Origin: Rhynochetos jubatus
Lineage: Eukaryota; Chordata; Aves; Eurypygiformes; Rhynochetidae
Direction of reading: 5' to 3'
Assembly (NCBI GenBank): GCA_027574665.1
Contig: CM050655.1
Span: 15,185,170-15,249,169, forward strand
Length of the DNA: 64,000 nucleotides
Shown here: positions 11,278-25,133 of the stretch, one piece after another
Layout of the letters: each line of letters begins with the position of its first letter
How positions within the stretch are numbered: position 1 is the stretch's first letter
The notes under the pieces: model-generated
What the model saw: only the letters and a program-made list of their open reading frames with translations
What the model was told of the DNA's origin: nothing
Databases searched by the model: none
Made by a program: the position numbers and the translations under genes

Positions 11278-14200
11278 CCACAAGTAAAGGAAGGTTTGAT
11301 GCTGTTCAAGTATGTTTACATCAGACATAACAGATCAATGATATCACAAGCAATTCCACTTTACCAAGAGAGGTTTGAAGTAAGTGTTTGTAATATATGA
11401 CAGACTAATGCTTCATGTTACTCAAACTTTGCTACTCCATGGTATTGGTCATTTGAGTTGGAAATGCATGGGATGTTAAATCAGAATATAAGGTAGCGAT
11501 CTTGTAAGGTATGGACCTTCATGTTCTTAGTCCACAATAAAATGTAATTGCTCAATTTATTCCTCTAGTGCCATCTTTATAAGTGTTATGAGTACTTCAC
11601 AGAGCATCTTGGTCTGAGCTAGAGCAGAAATAGGTTTAGGCCAGGAATGAGGCTTCCAGTTGGAATTAGTCAGTGTAGCAGAAATAGGGCAATCCCTGCA
11701 GGTTGAAGGAGCCCTGAAATCTTGAGGCTCTAAATGTGTGGGGATATCTGCAGTCTGACTTCAGGTGGAGCTGTGAGTGCACACTTTTAGTGAGAAAATA
11801 CACCCTAGCTATGTGTTTTATTTATCCAGATGGCTTTATGATTACCTTGGTGTTCTAAAATGTGATACTTGTATCCTGTTTGGAAGAAACTCTGTTACTA
11901 TAGAACTTAAGTAAACATTCATTGTGTAGGTACTTAAAATGTAGCTCAGTGACCAGATAATGCTTAAAACAGTGGTTTTCTACTTTTATCCTTTCCTGGT
12001 TAAAATTTGAGCCGAACAAAGTCATCTTATTTTACACATTGAAATTAGCAGCTAACAGATAAAAGCTAATGTGTTCTTGCTATAGTAATTTATTACACTG
12101 TATTTATTGCACTGCAGTTAGACATTAATTTTTAGGAATTATCAACAAATAGGTTTTGGCTATTTGAAATCAGCACTTTAATTTCTTAAGACTCTTACAT
12201 GTGGTGGCATGGGAGAAGTAGTGTACTGTTCTGTCATGTTATCGCAGCCCACTTAGGCCACTTCATAAGTATGTACTGTGCAAGTGCTTCTTGGGAACTA
12301 TTTCTGTCAACACAGAATAAATTTTTTTGAAAATATACATATAGTCAGATGCTGCTGAAAAATGGTACTTATGAAAGTCATTCAAAGTAATACTATCATG
12401 CTTGAGTACTCTTTGAGATTTTTGTTCATGGAGCGTAGTGCTCTGTTAGTTGGGATCTTTGTGTGGCATTTGTAAAGATAAAACTGGTAAATGTACAGCC
12501 AAAACCATTCAGAGGACTTAATTAGTGCAGATTTAGTATTTTTTTTTGCTTGTTTTTATCCTTAATTTAAATTACAGTACTGTGATACAGTGCATTAAGA
12601 GATGCCACAGGAAAACCTGAGCTGTATTACTTACATTCACCACTTCCTAGCAGTTTTATTTTGTTGTAATGACTAAACGCTTCTCTGAGACATTTTGCAA
12701 TGAAATACATCATCATAGTTTTCCAGTCTCCACTATTTCTGTAGCCAAACATCAATTAGGTTACCCACCCTTTTCCTCTTTTCACCCCATGTCCTGTTCC
12801 TTTTGCAAAGAAGAGCCATTCTGTGGCTTTGTACAAATGCCACCCTCTAGGTTCTTGTGTTTAGATTATTTTGAACTAATATCCCACAGAACAGATGCAC
12901 CCTCAAAGTAATATAATATATATTTTTGTGCCAGCACAAGTTGGTGTACAAGTTCCTCTGGTATTCTTGTAGTGTTGGGATCCTGGGGGTGACTGTTAAG
13001 TTCCAGATAATACATGCATTGCATAGGAATTGGAATGAAGTGATATCTGCCTGCAGGAGTAGTGTACGGGTATGGAGATTGATCTAGCTTTGGCTGCATT
13101 TTCCTGGGCAGGCTGTATATAACTTTGTTGGAAGAGTTGTAGTGTTTGTAATATTTCTGTGTTTCTTCAATCATTACTCATTAGGGGTCTTCCTGACCAT
13201 TTGTTATGAAGTGTTGTTATGATGCAGACTTAAAATAAATCTAATCGCTTATAGAATAATTTCCCCAATGGTTCCTGAGTTGAAGTTCAGGTCTGTGCAG
13301 GTTTCAGTGTGAGAGTCCTAAAGAGGCCCTTTAAGTTGGGTGAGCTGGCTGGCTGAATATTTTTGCTGGGAACTGGAGGGGATATTGGTTAGTAGAGGTA
13401 TATTCCTCATTCCTGAAGAAATGATATGCTGTAGCTCTGGAAGTGTTCTCCTGTTCATTTTTTTAAAATGTGTCTAGAAAGTAGCCAAATGAAATGTGAC
13501 CTTGTGCATAAGTAATTTTTATCTGCTTAGGACTGAAACATTTGTTCCGTGATGTTCTGAGAACTCTTGGTTCATATTAAGTCTCTGCCAGTTTAGGTTC
13601 TTAAATCAGTATAAAATTCCTCACTGCATAATTTATTACTGTTAGGGATAAAAATGGGCCAGTGCCAAAGCCTGAAATCCAAATACAGGGATTTACAATC
13701 CAATCCAAGAATTCAAGGTAAAGTCAGCAAGTCCTTGTCCAGAACTGGCACCTTTCCAGTAGTCCAGGTCCAAAGCCATTAGTTGTCGTGGTTGACACTT
13801 AAGCATTTGATAGTGTTAGTTGTTTAGTTCTTTAAGTATTGGAAGTCCCCTGATGACAGTTGGAGGAGGTTAACAAGCTTAAAAACCCAAGAGTGCTGGG
13901 TATTTTGTGATCCCCTGAGTATTCTGTTTCCAGAGATGAAATCTTCTCGTTAAAATAAAGAGAATCTTGGACTAACTGAAAATTTCCACTGAGATTAATA
14001 ATTTAAAGAAAAGGAAAAAAAAAAAACCCGAAAACCCAAGCAAAAGAAACAACCCACCAAACCATGAGTTAAGTACTAAATATGCCTTACAGGGACTGGC
14101 ATTCTATAGTAACAGAAATACTCTAACTCAATATTTTTAACTACATACAGATCCCAGAGGGTAATGGAGGATTATATTGTGCAGGAATTTTTTTTTTAGA

Positions 14201-17200
14201 TGTCATATTGATCTCTGATAATTTCCTGGTTTACTTTATTTTCCTTTAAAGAACATTCTTAAAGAAGAAAATGTGTCCAATTAGTGTAGGTAGTATGTCT
14301 AAAATTTTGAGTAGCTATATTCTTATTTCTTTTTTAGTTTAGGAGAGTCCCTGGTATGAAATGTCAAAAGGTACATGTTTGTTTAATTGCTCCGTGATCA
14401 CAATAAAATATAGATATAAAACATGCATGTATAATGCAACAGCAGTTCCTAAAATTCCAGTGTTGTTACATAGGAATAGGAGGTTAGAGCTGGGCAACAA
14501 TAGATTTCATGAAAAATGTGTATGGGTGTGAAACACATCAGTCTTCAGGTAAGTGGAGCATAGCTGCTGTGTAAGAGCACATGGAAGCACTCCAGGAAAG
14601 TAAGAGGAGTAAGGAATACTATACTTAACACAAATTTGGCTTCAGGTACTCAAAGGTGTTTACCCCAAATGAAATTTGGCAAGAAGCTCAAAATTAAAAT
14701 AATCTCCAACATAAATGCGTGTACATCATTACTGAGAGCTGTGAACAAACCTAGAAAATAAGCCAGTTCTGTGTTTTAATGGAAAGATGAGTTAGGAGAG
14801 TAAAAAGGTGAGAAATGTCAGACCACATAAGAGCCTACAAAACATTCTTCACTTCTTGGCCCCTGTCTCTATTTCTCATTCTCTCTTTATTCCATAAACT
14901 TTGCCCTTTCAGCACAGGTTGTCTGTGTAGCACAAGTTAGGTTCATGTTGTTTCTTTAATTTTCTTGGGGTCTGCTCTTCTGAATGTGTGTGTTGTGCAA
15001 CTTTTCTGAAGAGGAGACAACAAAAATAGAAAATTGAGGTAGAGGCAGTTAGGTTTTAGCAGCAGGGTATGAAAGTCACCCAGGCAAAGAATGTGCATAT
15101 CCCACATCCCAGAAAATGGAGGGGTGTTGCAATTGGGTGGGAGGATGGAGAATGCTCTAGTCTCAGAAGGGTAAAGTGGTCTACTGAATGGGCACAAGGA
15201 ATGGCCTGAAGATGTTATTCAGACTTCAGTAAAGGCAATGGTATCAGAAATTCTGTTTGTCACAGGCCTGATTTATAGAAAGTTGAAGTGCAATATACAG
15301 AGAAATTAAGCAGCTTTTGTTCTTGCTGCCTGCGCAAGGAAGAGATCAAAATTTCAGTAGAAAAGAAGTGAAGAATAACAGCTGTGCACCTTCATGGGGT
15401 GGAGTGTTTTCATTAAAGGAGCTTGTCCTAAAAGATGAGGAGCAGAGAGAGGGGAAAAAAGCCAGCAGGTACCACATAATTCAGGATGATTAATTGGACT
15501 GAAGAGGGTGGGAGACTTGGATAGACGGTAGGAAGCTTTTTGCTAGAAAAAAAGAACTCTTTTTACATTTGCTTGGTCAGTGTCCAGTGCCCTGTTTTTA
15601 TCCAGTGTAAATAGGAAAAGATTGTGGTACGTCACTATTGGTCTTGGTTTATCATCCAAACACTTCTTTGACTGACTTTAGAGGGAATTTTGTGTTCTAG
15701 CCAAAGTCAAAATATTTCTCTCCGGTGTTAGAAAAGCAGTTCCTTAAATAGATTGCCATGTATGTTTCTTTAGGGCATTTGAAGGGTAGTGGACTGCTGT
15801 GGAAGCTCCACTCTTTGAGAGGCCTAGGGTACTAAAGGAAAAAAATAGGTAGTAAAGTGAGGATAATTCAAGTTCACCACAGGAACCAGAAGTTTACTTT
15901 GTATAAATGGAAGCTGAAATTATGTAATAATTGTATGTCTCTTGGAAGCACAGCTTTTTAAACTATACTTTTATAACCTTTAAAAGGGCAGCAGTACAAG
16001 TAGGATATTTTTTTAGTTTGCTTTTGATGAAAGGGCTTCCTAAATAGAAATGACCTATGTAAATTTCAGGATGAAAGGATGAGGAGAAGTGCTTGGTTTC
16101 GTTCAAGCTTTAGGAAAGAAGGCAAGAATATACTATATCATGGAAGGAGAGAAAACTGTATGGTTCTAGAGTACAGCGATGTTACTACTTGCAGCTATCT
16201 TAGTTTTACTAGATGATTGGAGTTTTAATAGAAGGAGGTTAGCTTGGGTCAGCTGTGAACCCACACTGAAATATACCATCACAGTGTCTTTTTTTTTTTT
16301 TGGCCCTGTTGATTGTAAATATCAATGCCTTACTTGCTTTTACTTTGAAGTAAGGTAATTGGGAAGTCTGGTGTATGCCTTTTGACTCTGGCAACTGTGA
16401 ATTTGGAGAGCCACATAACTTAAAGACTTTCCATGTGAGGTTTTCATCTTTCTGTGAACCTACCAGCAGTGTCACTTAGATAAAATAAACAGAGTGAATG
16501 AAAATCTAGGCCTTCACCATAGGCACAAGTTTTAAATCATTAAATTATTATGGTCTGAGAGCTGAAAGGTAGATGATACGTTAAAAAATTCTGGTGCCAT
16601 GGAAAAATCTTAAAGTAAAAAAGAGTGGTAATTGCAAAACCTGTCTTGTAGAGGCTTACGATATGGAAATTACTGAGTCACAATGTGGAAGCAGATGCTG
16701 CAGCTGTAGAATCATGTGAAGTACACGGTTCAGAAATACACCTTAGTAGTCTTGAGCACTTTTTCTGAGTGAATCACAGATGGCAGAAGCACTCCCAAGT
16801 CCATTCAAGGTTCTGAGCATGGTAACTAAAACTTTTACTGTAGATCTGCAAGTGTCCTAAGCCTCTAGAAATTGGGCTATTCAGCGTACCCACATATCCA
16901 AGCCAGCTAATATGATTCCTCCCCAATTTTCCATAGTAATACTCCTGTTGTGATGTCATCTGATGTTCTGTGGAGACCCAAACATAAAATATTGGTGCCT
17001 CTACCATCTGTAGCCCACATAACATAGTCTTTGCATATATGAAAACACAAAAATTTGTGCTTCCATAGATATTTTTCACAGCACAGTGTGTTTTCATGGA
17101 TGAACAGGTACAGCTTTCAGCACTGGTTTTAGGGAAACAGTAAAACGGCATGTTAGTGTTTAATTCATTATTAATTTGAGATCACCTTTTAAATTTATAG

Positions 17201-17375
17201 GGTTTTATCTCTAAAGGTTTATTTATTGACTTATGCATAAAACCTACCAAACCTGAGGCAGAGTTAAGTTCTGGCACTCAGTGTTACTCTGTCACTACGG
17301 AGAAACATTGCATGGGCTTTTCTGCATTCAGTCAGGCTGAAATAGTAGTGCAGTGGGACACCGGAGTTGGCTTAA
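11278..17375. other. Long AT-rich stretch, no gene recognised
   Basis: Frames are short throughout. The minus-strand frames at 12866-13174 (102 codons) and 16774-17151 (125 codons) are the longest, but no acceptor/donor pair or recognisable motif supports them. A segment at about 13640-13790 is rich in 'ccaa'/'tccaa' words and resembles a decayed dispersed repeat that I cannot classify. A-rich and T-rich runs occur near 13995-14010 and 16288-16300. Confidence 0.55.
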
Positions 17376-17395
17376 GTGTGTGTGTGTGTGTGTGT
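17376..17395. repeat. (GT)10 microsatellite
   Basis: Twenty nucleotides of perfect GT dinucleotide repeat. Tracts of this kind are commonly length-polymorphic. Confidence 0.97.
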
Positions 17396-20300
17396 AAAAG
17401 CAGCCTTAGAGGAGGTGCTAGTATGAAGTACCTGAATATGATCAAATTGAGAACTTCTGTAGAGACGTTTGACCTTTCTTTTTTCCTGTTCTTCTGACTT
17501 TGAGAACAAGAGGCTCATTTAAATGAGTGAAGCTCTGAGGCCACACAGTTATACTGCAAAACCAAGAAACCTGGACTGGTCTTTAATTTGTTCAAAACAC
17601 AGCTACTTCAAAGATGAATTTTCTTCAAGACTGTAAGCATGCTTTGACCACAGCCTACTAGTGACTAAGGTTCATCATTGCAGGGAATTTCCAGTCCTGC
17701 ATGAATAACTTAGCAAGAAAAAGCCTCAAGGTTCAGGTAGGTTGTTTGGTTTGCACCCTTTCTTTGGATGTGGCGTACTGGGCAGTGGGTTCTGCTGTAG
17801 CTGTGTCAAACCTGGGGAGTTGTGTAATGTTGCCCATATGACAAGTGGCACTATCTAAATGAAGTGTGCTAATATGATGATCCCACGTGGTCCAGCATGG
17901 GTGAAGGGAGAAGAGCTCGGACCTACACCTGGGAAAGTGCTATCTTGATGTTAAAGACTTTCAGGATGTAGGGGCAGCTATGATGTAGAAAATCCTGGAT
18001 TGCCTGGTTTGTTGTGTATAAGCATGTCTGGTAATCTAAGACCTGGCTGAAAAACTTCATCTAATGGTGACAGTATTTGGTGGTCAAAGATAAGCATGGA
18101 TTTTATGGTTTACTGATTGTATTTTGAATTCTTTTTCATTTTGACATGGGATCTAAACAATTGTGACACTATCACTGCCACTGTTTTTTCTTTGCTCTTC
18201 CATGTTTTTCCGACTAGTTTTTTAACTTAGGGTTGCTACTTTCTGAGAGAGGTGTCTTTAACACAGTTCTACAAAACATGTTACGTATTGTTAATTTACT
18301 CTGGTAAACATGACTATGAAGGGTAAATTCTCTCTGGCTATCAAGAGATGGAAGTGTAACCTTTCACAAAGAGGAAAAAAAACAAGTTCGGTGTAGTGTG
18401 GTCTCTTACTGGCATTGTTCAATACTCCTTTGTGTGTGTTTAATAGCCTCTGAATTGGGTTTTTTTGTCAGTTTTATGTAGGAAGGTAATAATGTATGAC
18501 AGATCATGTCTGATGAACTGTGGTGTTATTTCTGTTAGTTTTTTATAATTTCATGATTTCAGAAACCCGGGCTAATGACTTCCCTGCAGGAGCCTAGGAG
18601 AATGTTCCATGGTTCTGAACCACATGAGCTTTCTTTACTCATGGTAACTAACAACAGGGATGAACTGCAATTGGTGAATTGGATGTGAAAAGCTGGCTTG
18701 TTTGTGACATTGCCATTTTGATATGACTTAAGTGGTGTGTTAAGTTCTTGTGAATTCCCGTGTGAAACACTTGTAGGCTCATGTGACTGTCTCCTTTCAA
18801 GTCTTGTACATGTTTAATTGCTGTATAAATACTTAAGTTGTCTACTTAGCTGTGCTTCTTAAGCATGAATTGTTTAGAGGGAAGTGAAGACTTTGCAACT
18901 ATGTTTTAGAAATGTCGTTGGTTGACTGTATTTGCCAAGTCTTAAAGCTGCCTCTTTAAAGTCAGTTATCTGTATTTGGAAGGTCTACCTGTCATTGGGA
19001 GATGGCTCACAAAGTGCATCTTTCACATGCTTACAGAGTGAGTTTCACAAACTGCGTGTTTGTGTTTTGGAAGAGAACACTTCCTCTGTACTTGCACTTA
19101 TGATGATGGATATATGTGCATGGATTTGAAGACCTGAATTTTGTGAGCACGAAAGCATATCAGACTGCCTGTGAAAACAGTTAGGATGGAGTCCTGGTTT
19201 TGTTGAACCAGATTTTTTGTAACAGCACGGAAAGAAAATATTTTTTTACCTCTGTTTTGGTTCTGAGCTGCCCTACTCCTGAGGTAGCTGTTGAAACTGT
19301 GCAAGAGCACTGTCAGAGGTTTTCACTGACTATTCTGCTGTTGATAAAATTTCACATTTGCTTTGCATAATGTCACCTAACAGTGCCATTTCCTTTTGGA
19401 GTGATCAGAAGAATGGCAGGAGAGATGTACATGGCTGGCTAATGAATATTCTAAAACATTATTTTGAAATTCACCCTAGTTTGTGCAGTTGTGAGGAAAT
19501 GAACTTCCTATAAAGCAGGTTAATACTGAAAGCTGCATTCCCCAGTTGTATTAGTAAAATGTTGCTCTCTTAGCTTTTGCCTAAAGCGAGTGGATAACTG
19601 CTGCTTATGTGAAGGTTCATCTCTGTCCCCTGTTTTAGTTATACTGTTTTCCACTCTGAAATCCTTCCCATTTGGAAATTTCTGCTATTGCTGAATCCCA
19701 AATTCAGTAAAGTTAATATTTCCTTTGGTTGCACTATATTGTGAGAGGGTATATCAGGTGCTGGTGCCAATTCTTTTAATTCTTTAAACTATCCAGTAGC
19801 TAAAGGCAATTGTAGGAGCCAAGAGCTGTATGACATCAATATATGGATGTATAATAAGGGGAGCATGATGCAGCCCAGACTTCTGCTAGTGTGAGAGAAG
19901 ACAATTCTTGTGACATGGGCTAGATGTGATGAAGAAGGTCAGCTGGGAGGAAAGTGCTGTAGCTTAAGTGAGGGATGCTGGGAATGCAGGCTGGTACTGC
20001 TGATCCTGAGGAGGGAAGTGGCACTAAGTGTGATTTTGAGGGAGGGGAGGAGAAAAAACCAAACCCATATGCTAGCACCACAGCTAATATGGCTCTCCAG
20101 TTTGCCAGTGTTTCAGGGTATGTGTGAATGGATGTGTGTGAAAGGCAAACAGGCATGTAATGCTGAGCAGGGAGGAGAGGACTGAGTAATGGGGTGATTT
20201 TGCAGCTGTCAAAACAAAAGATATACTGGGCAAAGCTATGAAAACAAAGTAATGGGTGATACTGGGCTGCTTTTTTTGTAGTGTCTGTGTAGCCTGGTTC

Positions 20301-23198
20301 TCTGTGTACTAGACGGTAAATTCTTCTGTTTCATGGAGATTCTTGTGTAATTTGGGCTAAGGAATTCTGGCCTAAAATATTTCCCTATGTGTAAAACATG
20401 AAGAAATAACTAAATAGAAATGGAATAAAGCTCATTTAAAAGTATTTGTTTAATTCGAAGGGGAGCATTTAGAATATATAGATGCATTTTATATTTGAAT
20501 TGTTCAAGCTTTTGTAATTTTGTGTTCAGGAAGAAGTCAGAATTGTGTAGAAATTTATTTAATTTATATAACGCAATATGTCACCACTAAGAGTATTTAG
20601 TTGCTTTTGATCATTAATGCATGAAAGCAGTTTCTTTCCTTCAATGTTATTTGTATCTCACTCTTGTTTTCAGCATGTTGCCTCATGAAAGTTGCAGAAG
20701 CAGTAATTGGGAACTTTATTTTAAAATAATGTAGGCTAAAATTTACCAGGTTTCATACATGATGTGTGTCTTTAGAAGTTGAGTAATTGAGTAGCAGTGG
20801 AAAAAAGGGTAAAAGATGCTGAATGATCTTGGACTTGTTGCTCTGTGGGATATGTATGTGCTGTGGTACATCGTCAAATCTAAGTTTTAAGTGTGCAGGT
20901 ATTGCAAATGGTTCTTGTGTCTTTTTCCTGAACATATCTGGCACTAGAATGGTATGCAGAGGAAGCTTAGTACCACTTATGGATAAATTTGTAGTGTTTA
21001 GGTGTGTTCTGTGCTTTTGCACTTGACACAGTGTTGCACATATCTAGGTCTCTAAATTTACTTGCTGATGAGGCAGTGGTTGCGTGCTGGAAGGAGTAAC
21101 TTAGAGCACCTAAACTGGGAATAACAGCCAGGATTCAGGTATGCATGGTGTTGCACTGGCTTGTGAGCACTCACTGTTGTTTTAGCAGTCTCCACTTGCT
21201 CCCTTGCTCTATGCTTTTAGTGTGCCTGCTAATCGCAGGAGGGTGGGTGGGAGTCATCTTGACAGGCTTCAAGGTAAAGCCATGTTGCCTGCAACTCTGG
21301 ATTAGGTTGTCCCAAGTGTTTTATGTATGAATGCAGCCTTTTCTCTCTTATCCCTTTGATCTAAATTTAAATTAAAGGTATTTGTGTGGGGCTGACTAAC
21401 AGCATTGAGGGTTTACTCATTTATGTAACTGGAAAACCACATCCACTCTGGCATGAGTTTACATCCTGGTGAGGTGTGTGTAATTGATCAAGAATTCATA
21501 GCTTGCTTCCCTATTACATTTGAGATTGGGGCTTTTTGTATTCATCCTTGTCCATTAGATCCCAGTGTGAGTCAGAGGGTGTGCACAGAAATGCTGGCTG
21601 GGGTCTTTTTTTGGGGACAGTGGGCTGTACAAGTTCTTACTCTTTATTTCATATGAACTATTTATTTATGCATATTTTTCCAGTTGAAGCCTATTGTAGT
21701 TAGAGAGGTGTGTGCAGTGAGTCTTTAAACTGTGGTCATACATCTTTGTGGTCATACTGTTGACAACTCTCCAACTGTGTGCCACCTGTCTGCAGTCACA
21801 GATACATTCGCTCTCCAAGGTGTAATGGTTGGTTCTAGTGATTTACAAGAGCAATTTAGAGATGCTAATCTACTTATAAGACTTTACACTGTAGAAACCA
21901 CTGTGATCACAACACATAAAACAAGCAAACACATGCACCAAAATCTTCCCTTCCTATTAATTTTCCTGTTTCCAAGTAATAATGTAACTTGCAGCAGACA
22001 GCATAATCATTATTGCTGTGCCTCTTTTTTTCTTGATCAGTAATTTTTAATATACAAGTACAAACTTAATAGGAAGGTAAATTAACACTAATAAGAAAAA
22101 CGTCAACTACTTCTAACTGTATTATCTTTCCAAAAACCAGAAATAAGATAGGGGAATGTTTGCAGGCAGCATACATTTCTATCTGCCTTTCTAGACTGAT
22201 CTACTTTTTGGAAATAGAAAGGATTCTTTTAAGAGTTGCAGCATTTCAGACCCATAGAGGAGATGTGTTTATATATGTGTGTGCATAGAAGTAGTGGCTA
22301 ATCTGAGATGCAAGTGAATGGCAGATGGCGGAAAAGAAACGGTATCCTTAAGTTACTTCAATAGCCTTAATTTCTCATTAAAGGATGTTGGAGAACCACA
22401 ACTGAAGTCATGTGGTATAACTATTTATATTTTTGGGGGGACTCTTGAAATCCATACTTGGCCTGTGAGTTTTCACCCCTGACAGCAGCACAGAACATGC
22501 TATGCCAGCTTAGACTACTTCTCACTGTGTAAACGAGCAAGGCACAAGAGCCTGATGACTGATGGCTGTAACTTCAAGTACAGCAGAATGTAGAACAGGG
22601 TTAGAGTTTTGATCTATAGTCTCACTTCGACCACTGACATAAAAATAAACAGTATGTCGTAGATAATCATAACCAAAGGCCCTTTTTGAAAGAACTCACA
22701 TAGGCATTAGCTTTGGGTTTAATTTATTTATTGAATATGGAGGCCATTTGGAAACACGGAACAAGTGGAAAGCTTGTTGTGACAGGCAACTGAGCTGTGG
22801 GGGAGATGTTAAATTATGAATAACTTTGAGTCCTAAAATTCTTCCCTGCGCTTATTGGTAACTGGCTATGGACCTATTTTGTATTCTGGAGCTTTCAGCT
22901 CCTGTCTTTTAATTGTTTGGCCAAAATAAGTGCAATCACAAGTCTTTGATCTTGGGGGTGGGGAGGAACATACCCTATAACAGCAATATTCGTTACAAAC
23001 CACATAGTTGTTGTTACTACCCCATACGTATTTGCGTATGTATGGATAACACCTTCTGAATGTGATTACTTTAAAGTATTCTTTATGTATGCCCTGTGCT
23101 TCTGAGTTTTCAATTTCTCCTGGTTTTCTTGCAAGACAGGTTTTTGCAGAATTTTCCAGGGGGTTACTGTGTATGGCTTTGCTGTGTGTTGTGTAGGG
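17396..23198. other. Long AT-rich stretch, no gene recognised
   Basis: No repeat family or coding segment was recognised. Part of 19900-20180 is richer in G and open on both strands, but no convincing splice sites frame it. The open frames near 20753-21022 and 21732-22043 carry no motif I know. I see nothing further to annotate. Confidence 0.55.
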
Positions 23199-23266
23199 TT
23201 TTTTTTTTTTTTGGTGTGGGTGTTGTCTCTTAAGACAGAGCCCAGATAATTTTTTTTTTTTTTTTT
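23199..23266. repeat. Pair of T-tracts (T14 and T17)
   Basis: T14 at 23199-23212 and T17 at 23250-23266 flank a 37-bp mixed segment. Such tracts can be A-tails of minus-strand retro-insertions, but no element body is recognisable beside them, so they are recorded only as homopolymers. Confidence 0.85.
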
Positions 23267-23744
23267 AGGATTACTTCCTGTTGTTTAACAGTTATTGCCT
23301 TGTAGAAAAATAATAATTTGTTTATAAGTGTGTAGCTAGTGAGCATGAAGTGTTTACTGCTGGATCTTTGGTTACCAACATTAACTTTGTAACATTATAG
23401 CGAAGATACTCTATTCCTGATGCTGGGATTCAGCCTAATGGGCTATCTGGAAATGCCTTCATAGTGCTGCTAGTCCTCTGGAGTGTTACTTTGGGTTGTT
23501 ACCTCAGCATATCGAAAATGAAGAATTAAATACCAAGGAAAGGTGGTCCATTGGCCCCCAGAAATAACAGGACAAGGCTAAACTAGTGAGAACTGGACTT
23601 GTGGAAATAGCAGTGGAACAGCTCTGTCTTCAGAGCTCGCCTACTAGAGATACAAACCGGTGCGGAAGAACACTTTTAATTCACTCAGCCAGCAGCAGTC
23701 CCTGTGTGTAGTCATCTGGCAAACTGCTTGAGTTAAGCGTGGCC
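23267..23744. other. Unique sequence before the decayed minisatellite
   Basis: No gene is seen. From about 23540 the base composition becomes more balanced and CA/CC-rich and continues into the 57-58-bp repeat, so this may be part of the same old repeat unit. Confidence 0.45.
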
Positions 23745-23935
23745 ATGCAGTAATGAATCACCAACACTCCACCAAGGGACCAAGATGATGGGGAATAAAG
23801 TACGGTGGAGGTGAGTCACAAGAGCCCCACCAACAAACACTTCCGAGTGGAAAGTATGTATGTGGTGGTGAATCACCAAGAACTCCACCAAAAGTCTGTG
23901 TGTGCCTGTCCTAATGTTTGTGGGGTGATGAGTAT
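23745..23935. repeat. Degenerate minisatellite, period about 57-58 bp
   Basis: The motif tgaRtcac-(aa)-ctccaccaa recurs with anchors at 23754, 23812 and 23869 (spacings 58 and 57), and a weaker fourth start near 23926-23929. Within each copy a tgaatca/tgagtca word is followed about 12-15 bases later by 'ccaccaa', and the copy ends in a G/T/A-rich segment (such as 'ggaataaagt' or 'ggaaagtatg'). The second copy contains the exact 7-mer TGAGTCA. The copies are clearly diverged from one another, so the array is old. Confidence 0.6.
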
Positions 23936-25111
23936 TGGTAATGAAAACCTCAGCTAGTAAAAATCAACACCTCTCTATAGAGTAGACTTAGAGGTTCTGA
24001 GGCAGTTTTAAACCTGACAGTGTTGCTCTGTCTAGCTAAAAAGGAAAAAACTAAAAGAAGCACAGTGTTTTGCTCTGAATTTTTAAGACTTTTTGCAGAG
24101 GTCTAGTATTTGGCCATGTTCTTGCCTGTAGAAGGCTTTTCTGCAATATGTATGATACTTGCACCTTGTGAAATGATTTGAGATTCTGGTGTGTAAGGTA
24201 CTGTGGGAGAGTAAGACTGGTTACTGACCTTTTGAAGGGCGGGGGGGGGGAAGAAGCCAAATTCTGTGTTTTATCTGTTTCATGGAGCCAATCTAAGGTG
24301 ATTATTCTTAATTTTTGTTCTAAGAAATTTTAGTACAAGATTGTTACAAATGATGTAATATTTACTTAAACATCTGTCAAAAAGACACGCCAGACTTGGG
24401 CACAAGAATTTCCTAAGGATAGATAGGTTTGGCCAGATAGGGAAGTTTGCGCTGTTGATTTATTGGCCCTTTCTACTTCACAGGGCAGTAGCATTGCTTT
24501 CCTTGTCCCCTGACTCATTCAGTGGGCATCTTCCATTCTTAACAAGAACTAGATCTGTAAGCGGATTGATTCATGTCTCTGATATTTCTTCATGGCAGCT
24601 TCCAAATTCTTAGTTTGCAGGCATATCTAAAATCTATAATGGCATTCCCCTGATAATACACTCGTAGGAGTTATCTAAAGAGTGCACTGGACTGGCTTCT
24701 TAATAGGTGGCAATGCTGACAGGTTTTTCAGTTTCCAAGGGAGATTTCCTGTACTGTAAATGGGATACTGGTGGAAGTTAGCCCCACTAGGTAAAATAAA
24801 GTAATAGTTTTAAGGTTTTCCTTACAGAGAGATGGAAGGTCTGGGATGTGCGAAACATGAAATTGATCTATTAAGTACGACTAAAATTGAATAGGCCTTT
24901 ATAAATGAAATAATTACATGCATAGAAATGACTAGGAAACTTCTGCATGCTATCCAATATTAGTTTCAGGAGGAGAAATTGAAATCGTCCTTAAAATACT
25001 GAAATTTTTTTACTAATTTTCCAGCAAGGAATTAATTCTAATAAAGCTGTATTAACTTATCTATATTCTGTGTTTTAATTAAATACAAAAACCAACCAAC
25101 CAAAAAAAAGT
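23936..25111. other. Unique sequence with a G10 run
   Basis: No gene is recognised. A run of ten G residues lies at 24241-24250. The rest is AT-rich and without visible structure until the palindrome. Confidence 0.55.
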
Positions 25112-25133
25112 TGGTCATGCTGCAGCATGACCA
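25112..25133. repeat. Perfect 22-bp palindrome, no spacer
   Basis: The half-site tggtcatgctg is followed at once by its exact reverse complement, centred on CTGCAG. The symmetry stops on both sides (T at 25111 against G at 25134). It lies after an A/C-rich run (25080-25110). It could extrude as a cruciform or act as a dimeric protein site, but nothing in the context assigns a role. Confidence 0.95.

Noticed and set aside
16774-17151. 125-codon minus-strand open frame
   Set aside because: Long for this composition, but rich in Cys, His, Ser and Tyr, with no recognisable motif and no start or splice context.
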